A stretch of 64,000 bases of DNA from Phreatobacter aquaticus (GCF_005160265.1 NZ_CP039865.1:4302828-4366827), one strand, 5' to 3'; numbered from the stretch's first letter, positions 25,653 through 34,818 are shown. The notes: a model not told the origin generated them from the letters alone. Program-made: numbers and translations.

Positions 25653-26432
25653 ATGCCCTTCTTCACAACGTCCGACGGCCTGAAACTGCGCTACGAGGAC
25701 ACGGGCGGCAGCAAACCCGCGCTCATTCTGTCCAATTCGCTCGGCACGCGGCTGGAAATGTGGGACCGCCAGATGCCGGCTCTCTCGGCGATCCGCCGGG
25801 TCATCCGCTACGACAAGCGCGGCCATGGCCAGAGCGAGGTGCAGGTCGGGCCGACGAGCTTTGCCCGCCTCACCCTCGACGCGATCGAGCTTCTCGACCA
25901 TCTCGGCATCGCCAAGGCCGACTGGTGCGGCCTATCGATGGGCGGCATGAGCGGCATGTGGGCGGCGACCCACCATCGCGACCGCTTCGACAAGGTCGTT
26001 CTCTGCAATACCGCCGCCTCGATGCAGCCGCCGGACCTGTGGAATCAGCGCATCGCCATCGTCAAAAAGGACGGGCTGTCCTCGCTCATCCCCTCCATCG
26101 TCGATCGCTGGTTCACCAAGCGCTTCCAGACCGCCGAAAAGGCCGCCGTCGCCGAGATCGTCGAGATGCTGAACACCACGCCGCCCGAGGGCTATGCCTC
26201 GGCCTCGGCCGCCATCCGCGACATGGACCAGCGCGAGCCGATCCGCTCCATCACCAATCCGGTCCTGGTCATTTCCGGCACCCATGACGGCTCGACCCCG
26301 CCGGCCCGCGGCCGCGAGATCGGCGATGCGATTCCCGGCGCGCGCTATGTCGAGCTCGATGCCGCCCACCTCTCCAATATCGAAGATGAGACGGCGTTTA
26401 CCGCCGCGCTCACGAGCTTTCTGAAGGGATGA
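25653..26432 (+). CDS. pcaD: 3-oxoadipate enol-lactonase
   Basis: A 259-residue alpha/beta hydrolase. The nucleophile is in GLSMGGM, the acid in SGTHDGSTPP and the histidine in LDAAHLSNIE. The N-terminal GLKLRYEDTGG and LSNSLGTRLEMWD are typical of PcaD, which opens 3-oxoadipate enol-lactone to 3-oxoadipate in protocatechuate/catechol breakdown. It is coupled to pcaC by an ATGA overlap. The remaining pca genes are not within the window. Confidence 0.88.
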   Translation: MPFFTTSDGLKLRYEDTGGSKPALILSNSLGTRLEMWDRQMPALSAIRRVIRYDKRGHGQSEVQVGPTSFARLTLDAIELLDHLGIAKADWCGLSMGGMSGMWAATHHRDRFDKVVLCNTAASMQPPDLWNQRIAIVKKDGLSSLIPSIVDRWFTKRFQTAEKAAVAEIVEMLNTTPPEGYASASAAIRDMDQREPIRSITNPVLVISGTHDGSTPPARGREIGDAIPGARYVELDAAHLSNIEDETAFTAALTSFLKG

Positions 26433-26824
26433 ACGCCATGGACGAGAAGGAACGTTTCGAGAAGGGTCTGGCGGTGCGCCGCGCCGTGCTGGGCGATGCC
26501 CATGTCGACCGGTCGCTGGCGTCGCGCGACAGCTTCACCACCGAATTCCAGGACCTCATCACCCGCTACGCCTGGGGCGAGATCTGGACCAGGCCCGGCC
26601 TCGATCGCAAGACGCGCAGCTTCCTGGTGCTGGCCATGACCGCCTCGATGAGCCGCTGGGAGGAGTTCCGCCTCCATTGCCGGGCTTCCTTCGCCAATGG
26701 CGTCACCACCGACGACATCAAGGAGGTCTGCCTTCAGATCGCCATCTATGCCGGCGTTCCCGCTGCCAACACGGCGGTGAAGGAAGCGAAGGAAGTCTTC
26801 GCGGAACTGGGCATCAAGACCTGA
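26429..26824 (+). CDS. pcaC: 4-carboxymuconolactone decarboxylase
   Basis: A 131-residue protein of the carboxymuconolactone decarboxylase fold: VLGDAHVDRSLASRDSF, a region rich in TRPGLDRKTRSFLVLAM, LHCRASFANGVTTDDIKEV and QIAIYAGVPAANTAVK. It removes CO2 from 4-carboxymuconolactone to give the enol-lactone used by PcaD. The ATG at 26429 overlaps the pcaD stop. A second in-frame ATG is nine bases downstream. Confidence 0.92.
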   Translation: MNAMDEKERFEKGLAVRRAVLGDAHVDRSLASRDSFTTEFQDLITRYAWGEIWTRPGLDRKTRSFLVLAMTASMSRWEEFRLHCRASFANGVTTDDIKEVCLQIAIYAGVPAANTAVKEAKEVFAELGIKT

Positions 26825-26886
26825 GGGGGCAGACGAGCACCGGCCGCTTCCGCTTGCGCTGAGCCGGCCCTTTCTGAGGGCTTGCC

Positions 26887-26909
26887 GAAGCCGCAATCTT
26901 GCGGTCTTC
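26887..26909. terminator. Possible bidirectional terminator
   Basis: GAAG-CCGCAA-TC-TTGCGG-T-CTTC forms a ten-pair hairpin with one bulge in the gap between the convergent pcaC and membrane-protein genes. There is no long T run on either side, so support is structural only. Confidence 0.4.
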
Positions 26910-26918
26910 GCGCTTTCC

Positions 26919-27419
26919 CTATTCGAACCGGCGTTCCCCTTCGGCGCGTTCGCCCAGGACAGCCAGCAGACTGGCCGCAAGCGCCATCGCCAGAGGCCAG
27001 ATCGCGCCAATCACCTGCTTGGCGTGTCCGCTGGCGACGCCCGCCGCTGCCATCACGCCGAGACCGGCCAGCGCCATGGCGAGGCCCATGGCCAGCATCG
27101 CCGTGCCGGGAATGCTGTCATCGCTGTCGAGACTGCGCATCTCGTATAAGGCTGCGGCAAGAAAGGCCGCGATGGTCAGTTCCAGGCAGCCGACGAACGG
27201 CAGGAGCAGGTAGAGCTTCAGGATCGGCCAACCCATGCCCGAGAAGATCTGCGCCATATGCGGCTCGATATTCGTGCCGATCGCGCGGAACAGCCAAAGT
27301 TTGGTGGGAACGAAGAGCCGCAGCAGCCCGTCGACAAGGAAGCACAGACCCCAGCCAATGGCGAGACAATGGGCAAGATTACTTGGCCGGCTTACGAACC
27401 ACTTGTGCATGTCATGCAT
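26919..27419 (-). CDS. Membrane protein of unknown function
   Basis: A 166-residue protein with about four membrane helices (GWGLCFLVDGLLRLFV, PFVGCLELTIAAFLAAALYE, a glycine-rich MALAGLGVMAAAGVASGH and PLAMALAASLLAVLG) and a charged tail. It overlaps no neighbour and has no recognisable domain. Starts at 27419 and 27410 are equally possible. It converges with pcaC. Confidence 0.6.
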   Translation of the reverse strand: MHDMHKWFVSRPSNLAHCLAIGWGLCFLVDGLLRLFVPTKLWLFRAIGTNIEPHMAQIFSGMGWPILKLYLLLPFVGCLELTIAAFLAAALYEMRSLDSDDSIPGTAMLAMGLAMALAGLGVMAAAGVASGHAKQVIGAIWPLAMALAASLLAVLGERAEGERRFE

Positions 27420-27530
27420 CCCGCATCCCAAAGACTGGGAATTATGGGACAGAACTGAACACAAGCGGTGTCAGGGACACAATCGAAAGGCTTTGTTTAC
27501 CTTAAGACGCGGCGGCGGACTTTCCGCGCG

Positions 27531-27944
27531 TCAGATGTCGGCGAAGATCTCCAGAAGATTGCCGTCGGGATCGCGGAAGAACAGTGTCCGGTGGCCGAAC
27601 GGCTGGTCTGTCGGCGGCTCCAGCAGCGCAACGCCATGGCTGACCAGTTCGGCCGCGCAGCGGTCGACATCCGGGGCCTCGACCTTGAACGCGAGTTGTA
27701 GGGAGGCACTCCCCCGAGGCGTCGGCGGGTCGCCTGCCACCCGCGACGGCTGCGCCAGCGTCAGGATGTTGCCGCCCACACGATATTCGATCCAGCCGGG
27801 CGAGAGTTCGCGCTCCAGCGGAAAACCGAGGATCCGCTCGTAGAAGTGGCGCATCGCGCCCATGTCACGGACGAAGACGACGGTGTAGTCGATCGCCTTG
27901 ATGCCACGGAAGGCCGATGGATGGGACGCGGCTGGTTCGCTCAC
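27531..27944 (-). CDS. VOC (glyoxalase/bleomycin resistance) family protein
   Basis: A 137-residue protein of one VOC domain: IDYTVVFVRDMGAMRHFYE at the first strand, LGFPLERELS, then WIEYRVGGNIL and RTLFFRDPDGNLLEIF at the metal-ligand glutamate. The GTG start at 27944 was chosen because AGGAGG lies seven bases upstream; the frame stays open further upstream only by running into the intergenic repeat. The substrate is unknown. Confidence 0.85.
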   Translation of the reverse strand: MSEPAASHPSAFRGIKAIDYTVVFVRDMGAMRHFYERILGFPLERELSPGWIEYRVGGNILTLAQPSRVAGDPPTPRGSASLQLAFKVEAPDVDRCAAELVSHGVALLEPPTDQPFGHRTLFFRDPDGNLLEIFADI

Positions 27945-27972
27945 GATGGGCCTCCTGCTGAAGAGGGAAAAG

Positions 27973-28013
27973 GTCCTTCGAGGCTCGGCTATGCCTCGCA
28001 CCTCAGGATGAGG
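27973..28013. repeat. Repeat family A, separated arm
   Basis: GTCCTTCGAGGCTCGGC to CACCTCAGGATGAGG, the right-arm form of family A. The opposite arm is at 28087-28127, separated by 73 bases of unrelated sequence rather than the 10-40 bases of the copies at 1.9 and 3.4 kb. Confidence 0.65.
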
Positions 28014-28086
28014 TGGGGCGAGTGCTGACCGGTCCTCGTGAGAAGCAGGAGAGTTCGGTCCTCTCGCTAGCGCGAATCCAACCACA

Positions 28087-28127
28087 CCTCATCCTGAGGT
28101 GCGAGCCGCAGGCGAGCCTCGAAGGAC
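28087..28127. repeat. Repeat family A, separated arm
   Basis: CCTCATCCTGAGGTGCGAG to CCTCGAAGGAC, the left-arm form, in the opposite orientation to the arm at 27973-28013. Together they form a loose inverted pair between the VOC gene and the flavin reductase gene. Confidence 0.65.
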
Positions 28128-28162
28128 GCTCTTCTACAACCTGCCCAGAAACGGGAGCTCGT

Positions 28163-28693
28163 TCAGTCGCGGGGAATATCCCGGTAGGCCCGGCCGAAAT
28201 AGGCGAGCGCCGCGCCCTCCCCGCCGACCCGAACCGCCTCGACCTTGCCGATCACGACGAGATGGGTGGCGATCGGGCGCGCCTCGACGACACGGCAGTC
28301 GAAGCTTGCCAGCGCCGTCTCGAGGATCGGCGCGCCGGTTGTCAGCGTGGTCCAGCGGCCCTCGCGGAACCGCTCGGAGCCCTTTTGTCCGCGCCGGCCG
28401 GCAAAGGTCTCGGCGAGATCGCTGGCGCCAGCGGCAAGCGCATTGATGGCAAACACGCCATTGGCCTCGATCAGCGGGCCATTGGTCGATTGACGGTTGA
28501 TGCAGAACAGCAGCGTGGGCGGGTCGTCGGAGACCGAGGCAACCGCGATCGCCGTGAAGCCGCTCGAGCCAGCCGGCCCCGCGGTGGTGATGACATGGAC
28601 GTGGCCGGCGACCTGCGCCATGCCGTTGCGATAGGCCTCGGGCGTTGCGCCAAGTCCAACCGCTGCGAATGCTTGATCCATTCCGCCGTCCAT
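28163..28693 (-). CDS. Flavin reductase family protein
   Basis: A 176-residue HpaC/FMN-reductase-type protein: GHVHVITTAG, FTAIAVASVSDDPPTLLFCINR (the FMN-binding strand), GVFAINALA and LASFDCRVVEA. Such proteins supply reduced flavin to two-component monooxygenases. Start 28693 has GGGGA five bases upstream; ATG at 28681 is an alternative. No partner oxygenase is adjacent. The 313 bases upstream, to livH, contain no gene that could be supported. Confidence 0.87.
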   Translation of the reverse strand: MDGGMDQAFAAVGLGATPEAYRNGMAQVAGHVHVITTAGPAGSSGFTAIAVASVSDDPPTLLFCINRQSTNGPLIEANGVFAINALAAGASDLAETFAGRRGQKGSERFREGRWTTLTTGAPILETALASFDCRVVEARPIATHLVVIGKVEAVRVGGEGAALAYFGRAYRDIPRD

Positions 28694-29006
28694 GGAGATC
28701 CCCGATATCTCGCCTGATATAGGCGCCCGCCCGCATCCCCGCAAAGACCGGCAGGGCTGCATGCGAGGAAAACCCTGACATGGCGCGGGTTAAGGCTTCG
28801 CGAGCCGGCATGATTAACAAGCCTGTGCTGCGGCATCGCGACGGTTGAAAAAACTCCAATCGGCCATTGTCGCTTGCGTCAACGCTTGCTACCCATTTCA
28901 TCACGCCCGTTCGGAAGGCACTTCAACCGCGCATCAGTCGTGGAGCCTCGAGACCAGGGTGCGGCGCTCCTTCGGCGCCGAGGGGATATGAAGGGGTGGT
29001 GTCGGC

Positions 29007-29924
29007 ATGGAAGTCTTCTTCCAGCAGCTGATCAATGGGCTCACGCTCGGCTCGATCTATGGGCTCATTGCCATCGGCTACACGATGGTCTTCGGCATTA
29101 TCGGCATGGTGAACTTCGCCCATGGCGACGTGTTCATGGTGTCTTCGTTCATAGCGCTGATCGCGCTGATGGTGGTGACCACCTGGCTCGGCGTCGGATC
29201 GGTCCTGCTGGCGCTGCTGATCGTGCTCATCGTCTCGATGGTGTTCACCTCCCTGATCAACTGGACCATCGAACGCATTGCCTACCGGCCGTTGCGTGGA
29301 TCGTTCCGGCTCGCGCCGCTCATCTCCGCAATCGGCATGTCGATCCTGCTGATGAACTTCGTCCAGGTCGCCCAGGGTCCGCGCAACAAGGCCGTCGACC
29401 CGATCCTGAACACCGTCCTGATCCTCTACAATGACGGCACCTATGCGGTGACCCTGTCCTACAAGCAGATCCTGATCGCCGTGGTCACCGCCGTGCTGCT
29501 GACTGTCTTCTGGTGGGTGGTCGCCAAGACCCCGCTCGGGCGGGCACAACGCGCCTGCGAACAGGACCGCAAGATGGCGGCCCTCCTCGGCGTCGATGTC
29601 GATCGCACGATCTCGATCACCTTCATCATGGGCGCGGCGCTCGCCGCCGTCGCCGGCACGCTCTACCTCGTCTATTATGGCGTGGTGAACTTCGCCGACG
29701 GCTTCACGCCGGGCGTCAAGGCCTTCACGGCCGCCGTGCTTGGCGGCATCGGCTCGCTGCCGGGCGCGGTCCTTGGCGGCCTGCTGATCGGCCTGATCGA
29801 AACCTTCTGGTCGGCCTATTTCTCGGTCGAGTACAAGGATGTCGCCGCCTTCTCCATCCTCGCGATCGTGCTGATCTTCATGCCCCAGGGCATTCTCGGC
29901 CGCCCCGACGTCGAGAAGGTCTGA
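29007..29924 (+). CDS. livH: Branched-chain amino-acid ABC transporter permease LivH
   Basis: A 305-residue membrane permease with the LivH opening QQLINGLTLGSIYGLIAIGYTMVFG (shown here split), conserved RAQRACEQDRKMAALLGVDVDRTI loop, and VLGGIGSLPGAVLGG before the last helices. It pairs with LivM to form the membrane channel. First gene of the operon livH-livM-livG-livF-DUF6867, followed by livK. Confidence 0.94.
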   Translation: MEVFFQQLINGLTLGSIYGLIAIGYTMVFGIIGMVNFAHGDVFMVSSFIALIALMVVTTWLGVGSVLLALLIVLIVSMVFTSLINWTIERIAYRPLRGSFRLAPLISAIGMSILLMNFVQVAQGPRNKAVDPILNTVLILYNDGTYAVTLSYKQILIAVVTAVLLTVFWWVVAKTPLGRAQRACEQDRKMAALLGVDVDRTISITFIMGAALAAVAGTLYLVYYGVVNFADGFTPGVKAFTAAVLGGIGSLPGAVLGGLLIGLIETFWSAYFSVEYKDVAAFSILAIVLIFMPQGILGRPDVEKV

Positions 29925-29927
29925 GCC

Positions 29928-31319
29928 GTGACAGACATTCCCGCCGCTGCCAGTCCGTCCCGCGTATCGGCCGCGCTGAAGGACGCTTTCTTCTCCGGCC
30001 TGATCGCCACCGGCGTGTTCGGCCCGCTGATCGGCTTCAAGACCGTTCAGGACATGCAGAACCGGCTGGTTCTGGAAAACCGCTGGGGCCTGCTGGCGAT
30101 CATTGTCGCCCTGGTGGCCGCCGGGCGATTCCTGATCTCGCTCTATTCCACCCGCGCGCGCAGCGACCAGCCCAAGGCGGCCTCCACCTTCGTGCTGCCG
30201 AAGACCGTCCGGGACGGCCTGCCGGCCGCCGGCCTCGTGGTCCTCTTCATGTATCCGCTGATGATCTATTCGGTCACCGGTGGCTCCGGTGCGCTGAAAT
30301 GGATCGACAATTTCGGCATCCAGATCCTGATCTACATCATGCTGGCCTGGGGCCTGAACATCGTGGTCGGTCTCGCAGGCCTGCTCGACCTCGGCTATGT
30401 CGCCTTCTACGCGGTCGGCGCCTATGCCTATGCGCTGCTCGCCACCCAGGTGATCCCCGCGACCTTTCCCGTGCTCGGCCCCTGGGCCTTCTGGGTCTGC
30501 CTGCCGGTAGCGGGCATCCTCGCCGCCATGTGGGGCGTGCTGCTGGGCTTTCCGGTGCTCAGGTTGCGCGGCGACTATCTCGCGATCGTGACGCTCGCCT
30601 TCGGCGAGATCATCCGGCTCGTGCTGATCAACTGGAAGGAATTCTCCAACGGCTACGAGGGTATCTCGACCATCCCCCGGCCGACCTTCTTCGGCACGCC
30701 GTTCAACGCCTCCGATACCGGATTTGCCGCAGTCTGGGGGCTGGAATTCTCGCCGGTCTACCGGACGATGTTCCTCTATTACGTCATCGTCTGCCTGTCG
30801 CTGCTCACCGCCTGGGTGTCCATGAGGCTGCGACACCTGCCGGTCGGGCGCGCCTGGGAGGCGCTGCGCGAAGACGAGATCGCCTGCCGTTCGCTTGGCA
30901 TCAACACGGTCAACACCAAGCTCACGGCCTTCGCCATCGGCGCCATGTTCGGCGGCTTCGCCGGCTCGTTCTTTGCCGCGCGTCAGGGCTTCATCTCGCC
31001 CGAGAGCTTCACCTTCATGGAATCGGCGACGATCCTTGCCATCGTGGTGCTGGGCGGCATGGGCTCGCTGCTGGGCACGGCCATCGCCGCCGTCGCCATG
31101 ATCGGCGGCACCGAGCTCCTGCGCGAGCTCGACTGGATGAAGGCGATCTTCGGCAACGACTTCGATCCCGTGCAGTACCGCATGCTGATCTTCGGCTTCG
31201 CCATGGTGGCGATCATGATCTGGAAGCCGCGCGGCTTCGTTTCCACCCGCATGCCCACCGCCTTCCTGAAGACGCGGCGGCTCGTCTCCTCCGCCCACGT
31301 CAAGGAGGGCCATGGATGA
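29928..31319 (+). CDS. livM: Branched-chain amino-acid ABC transporter permease LivM
   Basis: A 463-residue permease longer than the usual about 300-350 residues because of an N-terminal extension of about 130 residues with two extra helices. The core matches LivM: GLNIVVGLAGLLDLGYVAFYAVGAY, the EEx loop WEALREDEIACRSLGIN, and VVLGGMGSLLGTAIAA. The start is GTG, four bases after the livH stop. Long LivM variants of this type occur in alphaproteobacteria. Confidence 0.92.
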   Translation: MTDIPAAASPSRVSAALKDAFFSGLIATGVFGPLIGFKTVQDMQNRLVLENRWGLLAIIVALVAAGRFLISLYSTRARSDQPKAASTFVLPKTVRDGLPAAGLVVLFMYPLMIYSVTGGSGALKWIDNFGIQILIYIMLAWGLNIVVGLAGLLDLGYVAFYAVGAYAYALLATQVIPATFPVLGPWAFWVCLPVAGILAAMWGVLLGFPVLRLRGDYLAIVTLAFGEIIRLVLINWKEFSNGYEGISTIPRPTFFGTPFNASDTGFAAVWGLEFSPVYRTMFLYYVIVCLSLLTAWVSMRLRHLPVGRAWEALREDEIACRSLGINTVNTKLTAFAIGAMFGGFAGSFFAARQGFISPESFTFMESATILAIVVLGGMGSLLGTAIAAVAMIGGTELLRELDWMKAIFGNDFDPVQYRMLIFGFAMVAIMIWKPRGFVSTRMPTAFLKTRRLVSSAHVKEGHG

Positions 31320-32149
31320 GCGATCCGATCCTCACCGTCGAACATCTGACCATGCGCTTCGGCGGCCTCGTCGCCGTCAACGACCTGTCGTTCGAAGCCC
31401 GGCGCGGGGAGATCACCGCGGTCATCGGCCCGAACGGCGCCGGCAAGACCACCGTGTTCAACTGCATCACCGGCTTCTACAAACCGAGCCAGGGTCGCAT
31501 CACCATGCGCCGCAAGTCCGGCGCGGAGCATCTGCTGGAGCGCCTGCCCGACTTCCGCATCGCAGCCGAAGCCCATGTGGGGCGGACCTTCCAGAACATC
31601 CGGCTGTTCTCCGGCATGACGGTTCTGGAGAACCTCTTGGTCGCCCAGCACAATGTGCTGATGAAGGCCTCCGGCTGGTCGATCGGCGGCATTCTGGGCC
31701 TGCCCGGCTATGGAGCGGCCGAGCGCCACGCGACCGAGAAGGCCGCCTACTGGCTCGACAAATGCGGCCTCACCGACCGTGCCGACGATCCCGCCGGCGA
31801 TCTCTCCTATGGACCCCAGCGCGCGCTGGAGATCGCGCGCGCCATGTGCACCGAACCGGAACTGCTCTGCCTGGACGAGCCCGCCGCCGGCCTCAACCCG
31901 CGCGAATCCGCAGTCCTCAACACCCTGCTGCGCTTCATCCGCGAGGAGCATGGCACCTCGCTGCTGCTGATCGAACACGACATGAGCGTGGTGATGGAGA
32001 TTTCCGACCATGTGGTCGTGCTCGACTACGGCACCAAGATCTCCGACGGGACGCCGGCTGAAGTCCGCGAGGACCCCAAGGTGATCGCCGCCTATCTCGG
32101 CGTCGACGATGACGAGGTCGAGAAGGTGGAAGCGGAGGTCGGCCTGTGA
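31316..32149 (+). CDS. livG: Branched-chain amino-acid ABC transporter ATPase LivG
   Basis: A 277-residue ABC ATPase: Walker A GPNGAGKTT, Walker B LLCLDEPAAGL, signature LSYGPQR, and the LivG-type GRTFQNIRLFSGMTVLEN segment. Its ATG overlaps the livM stop as ATGA. It drives uptake together with LivF. Confidence 0.93.
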   Translation: MSDPILTVEHLTMRFGGLVAVNDLSFEARRGEITAVIGPNGAGKTTVFNCITGFYKPSQGRITMRRKSGAEHLLERLPDFRIAAEAHVGRTFQNIRLFSGMTVLENLLVAQHNVLMKASGWSIGGILGLPGYGAAERHATEKAAYWLDKCGLTDRADDPAGDLSYGPQRALEIARAMCTEPELLCLDEPAAGLNPRESAVLNTLLRFIREEHGTSLLLIEHDMSVVMEISDHVVVLDYGTKISDGTPAEVREDPKVIAAYLGVDDDEVEKVEAEVGL

Positions 32150-32868
32150 CCGAACTTCTGACCGTCCGCGGCGTCGAAACCTTCTACGGCTCGATCCAGG
32201 CCTTGAAGGGCATCGATATCGACGTCCAGTCCGGCGAGATCGTCACCCTGATCGGCGCCAATGGCGCCGGCAAGTCGACCCTCATGATGACCATTTGCGG
32301 CAGCCCGCAGGCCCGGCGCGGCCAGATCATCTATGACGGGCAGGACATCACGCGGATGCCGACCCACGAGATCATGCGGCGCGGCATTGCCCAGTCGCCC
32401 GAGGGCCGGCGCATCTTCGCCCGCATGTCGGTCTTCGAGAACCTGCAGATGGGCGCGGCCCTGACCGATCAGAAACATTTCGCCGACGACCTTGAGAAGG
32501 TCTTCGCGCTGTTTCCCCGGCTGAAGGAGCGGCGCGACCAGCGCGGCGGCACACTGTCGGGCGGCGAGCAGCAGATGCTGGCAATCGCCCGCGCGCTGAT
32601 GTCGCGGCCGAAGCTCCTGCTGCTGGACGAGCCTTCGCTCGGCCTCGCACCGCTGATTGTCGCTGGCATCTTCAACGCCATTCGCGAGCTCAACCGGGTC
32701 GAGGGGCTCACCGTCTTCCTGGTCGAGCAGAACGCCTATCACGCGCTGAAGCTCGCCCATCGCGGCTATGTGCTGGTCAATGGCACCGTCACCATGCAGG
32801 GCACGGGCAAGGAATTGCTGGCGCGCGAGGAAGTGAAGGCAGCCTATCTCGAGGGAGGCCGGCACTGA
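32146..32868 (+). CDS. livF: Branched-chain amino-acid ABC transporter ATPase LivF
   Basis: A 240-residue ABC ATPase: Walker A GANGAGKST, signature LSGGEQQ, Walker B LLLLDEPSLGL, and the LivF hallmark GIAQSPEGRRIFARMSVFEN. The GTG start overlaps the livG stop (GTGA). It is followed without a gap by the DUF6867 gene. Confidence 0.94.
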   Translation: MTELLTVRGVETFYGSIQALKGIDIDVQSGEIVTLIGANGAGKSTLMMTICGSPQARRGQIIYDGQDITRMPTHEIMRRGIAQSPEGRRIFARMSVFENLQMGAALTDQKHFADDLEKVFALFPRLKERRDQRGGTLSGGEQQMLAIARALMSRPKLLLLDEPSLGLAPLIVAGIFNAIRELNRVEGLTVFLVEQNAYHALKLAHRGYVLVNGTVTMQGTGKELLAREEVKAAYLEGGRH

Positions 32869-33440
32869 TGGGCGCAACCGCAACCACCATCGCCTGGGTC
32901 ATTTTCGGATCGATCTTCGCGATCGCCGGCCTGGGTGCGCTCTTCAGCCGGAGCAAGCCGTACGCCGAGTGGCACCCGCTCATTCGCGCCGCCGTGGTCA
33001 TCTCCGTGCTGCGGCTCGTCGCCTCAGTCGTCTACTATTTCGTCGAGACCGCCCTGACGCCACTGCGCGGCATCCTGTTCGAGGAGCCCTCCCCCTGGTT
33101 CTTCGTGCTGGTGACCCTGGTCATCGGCGGCTGGCTGGCCTTCATGACCGGCAAGGCCTGCGCGGAGACCTGGCGCGATGTCCCGCAGACCGTGGTCTAT
33201 GTCCTGGTCCTTGGCCTGGCTGTCCGCTTCGTCCATTTCGCCCTGTTTCACGGCACCCTGTTCTCGGCCCGCTTCTACATCGCCGACACGGTGCTGCTGA
33301 TGATCATCGCGCTGGCCGCCTGGCGCGCCACGCGCACCCGCATGATGACCACACAATATTGGTGGCTCTACCAACGCACTGGCCCGTTCAGCTTCGCCGA
33401 GCGGCCGGCCCCGTTGTCCTCCCCTCCGGGACAATCCTGA
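32868..33440 (+). CDS. DUF6867 family membrane protein in the liv operon
   Basis: A 190-residue protein with about five helices. The central LVIGGWLAFMTGKACAETWR and the adjacent RFVHFALFHGTLFS and MTTQYWWLYQRTGPFSF match DUF6867, a family of alphaproteobacterial membrane proteins nearly always encoded in branched-chain amino-acid transport operons. The N-terminal about 60 residues are an extension. The start overlaps the livF stop by one base. Function unknown; a transport accessory is likely from context. Confidence 0.8.
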   Translation: MGATATTIAWVIFGSIFAIAGLGALFSRSKPYAEWHPLIRAAVVISVLRLVASVVYYFVETALTPLRGILFEEPSPWFFVLVTLVIGGWLAFMTGKACAETWRDVPQTVVYVLVLGLAVRFVHFALFHGTLFSARFYIADTVLLMIIALAAWRATRTRMMTTQYWWLYQRTGPFSFAERPAPLSSPPGQS

Positions 33441-33573
33441 TAGCGAGCAGGAAATGATTGGACGGGCTGACAAGTCGCACGAAACGGTGTTCGATCTGGT
33501 CCAGGGGCGACAATCTCGCTCTTCAACCGGGGCGTCCAGCCACTCGTGCCCCCCCTCTTCGGAAGGATGAGAG

Positions 33574-34692
33574 ATGAAGAACAAGATGATCGCCGGGCTG
33601 ATGCTCGGCATGGGACTGGTCATGGCGGTACCCGCCTCGGCCCAGATCCGTCTCGGCGTCGCAGGACCGATCACCGGTCCGAACGCCGCTTTCGGTGCGC
33701 AGCTGCGCAATGGCGTCGAACAGGCCGTTGCCGACATCAATGCAGCCGGCGGCATCCTCGGCCAGCAGATCACGCTGGCCGTTGGTGACGACGTCTCCGA
33801 TCCCCGCCAGGGCGTGAACGTTGCCAACAAGTTCGTCGGCGACGGCATCCGCTTCGTGGTCGGCCACTTCAATTCCGGCGTCACCATGCCGGCATCCGAA
33901 GTCTATGCCGAGAACAACATGGTGTTCATCACCCCCTCGGCGACCAATCCCCGCATCACCGAGCGCAACCTCTGGAACGCGTTCCGCACCTGCGGCCGTG
34001 ACGACCAACAGGGCGCTGTGGCCGCGGCCTATCTGCGTGCCAACTTCGCCGGCAAGCGCATCGCGATCGTTCACGACAAGACCACCTACGGCAAAGGCCT
34101 CGCCGACGAGACGCAGAAGGCGCTCAACGCCGCCGGCGTCAAGGAAGTGATCTACGAGGGCGTCAACACCGGCGAGAAGGACTTCTCGGCGCTGATCTCC
34201 AAGCTCAAGGCAGCCAATGTCGACATCGTCTACTGGGGTGGCCTGCACACGGAAGGCGGCTTGATCGTCCGCCAGATGCGTGACCAGGGCGTCACCGCGC
34301 CGCTGATGTCGGGCGACGGCATTGCCGACGACGAGTTCGCCGCCATTGCCGGTCCCGGCGCCGTCGGCACGCTCATGACCTTCCCGCCGGACCCGCGCCG
34401 TCGTCCGGAAGCCGCCGCCATCGTCGAGCGCTTCCGTTCGGTCCGCAAGTTCGAGCCGCAGGCCTACACGCTCTACAGCTACGCTGCGGTGCAGATCTTC
34501 CAGCAGGCGGCCATTGCCACCAACTCGCTCGACCCCAAGAAGATCGCCGAGTACATGCGCTCGGGCGTCACCTTCAAGACGGTCATCGGCGACATATCCT
34601 ACGACAAGAAGGGTGACATCACCCGCGCCGACTACGTGACCTACACCTGGCGCCGTGGCGCCGACGGCAAGGTCACCTATACCGAGAACTGA
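33574..34692 (+). CDS. livK: Branched-chain amino-acid substrate-binding protein LivK
   Basis: A 372-residue periplasmic binding protein with a signal peptide of about 24 residues (ends PASAQ). The fold begins IRLGVAGPITGPNAAFG and includes GDGIRFVVGHFNSGVTMPAS and VDIVYWGGLHTEGGLI, typical of the Leu/Ile/Val-binding family. It delivers substrate to LivHM. The ribosome-binding site is GGAAGGA and a strong terminator follows at 34737. Confidence 0.94.
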   Translation: MKNKMIAGLMLGMGLVMAVPASAQIRLGVAGPITGPNAAFGAQLRNGVEQAVADINAAGGILGQQITLAVGDDVSDPRQGVNVANKFVGDGIRFVVGHFNSGVTMPASEVYAENNMVFITPSATNPRITERNLWNAFRTCGRDDQQGAVAAAYLRANFAGKRIAIVHDKTTYGKGLADETQKALNAAGVKEVIYEGVNTGEKDFSALISKLKAANVDIVYWGGLHTEGGLIVRQMRDQGVTAPLMSGDGIADDEFAAIAGPGAVGTLMTFPPDPRRRPEAAAIVERFRSVRKFEPQAYTLYSYAAVQIFQQAAIATNSLDPKKIAEYMRSGVTFKTVIGDISYDKKGDITRADYVTYTWRRGADGKVTYTEN

Positions 34693-34736
34693 GACTGACG
34701 CGGCGGGTTTGCCTGCCGTTCCAGACGACTATCGAG

Positions 34737-34766
34737 CCCCGTCCGGAGTGATCCGGGCGGGGTTTT
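34737..34766 (+). terminator. Rho-independent terminator of the liv operon
   Basis: CCCCGTCCGGA, loop GTGA, TCCGGGCGGGG, then TTTTC, ending the liv transcription unit 44 bases after the livK stop. Confidence 0.85.
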
Positions 34767-34818
34767 CGTTGGGGGGTTTGAAAAGAGGTCCAGCCCGATG
34801 GGGCCGGGCGCAATTCTT

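Noticed and set aside
28923-31313. A long minus-strand open frame of nearly 800 codons opposite livH and livM
   Set aside because: It is rich in histidine, arginine, glutamate and glycine in a way typical of the antisense frame of GC-rich genes, has no domain, and overlaps two clear permease genes.
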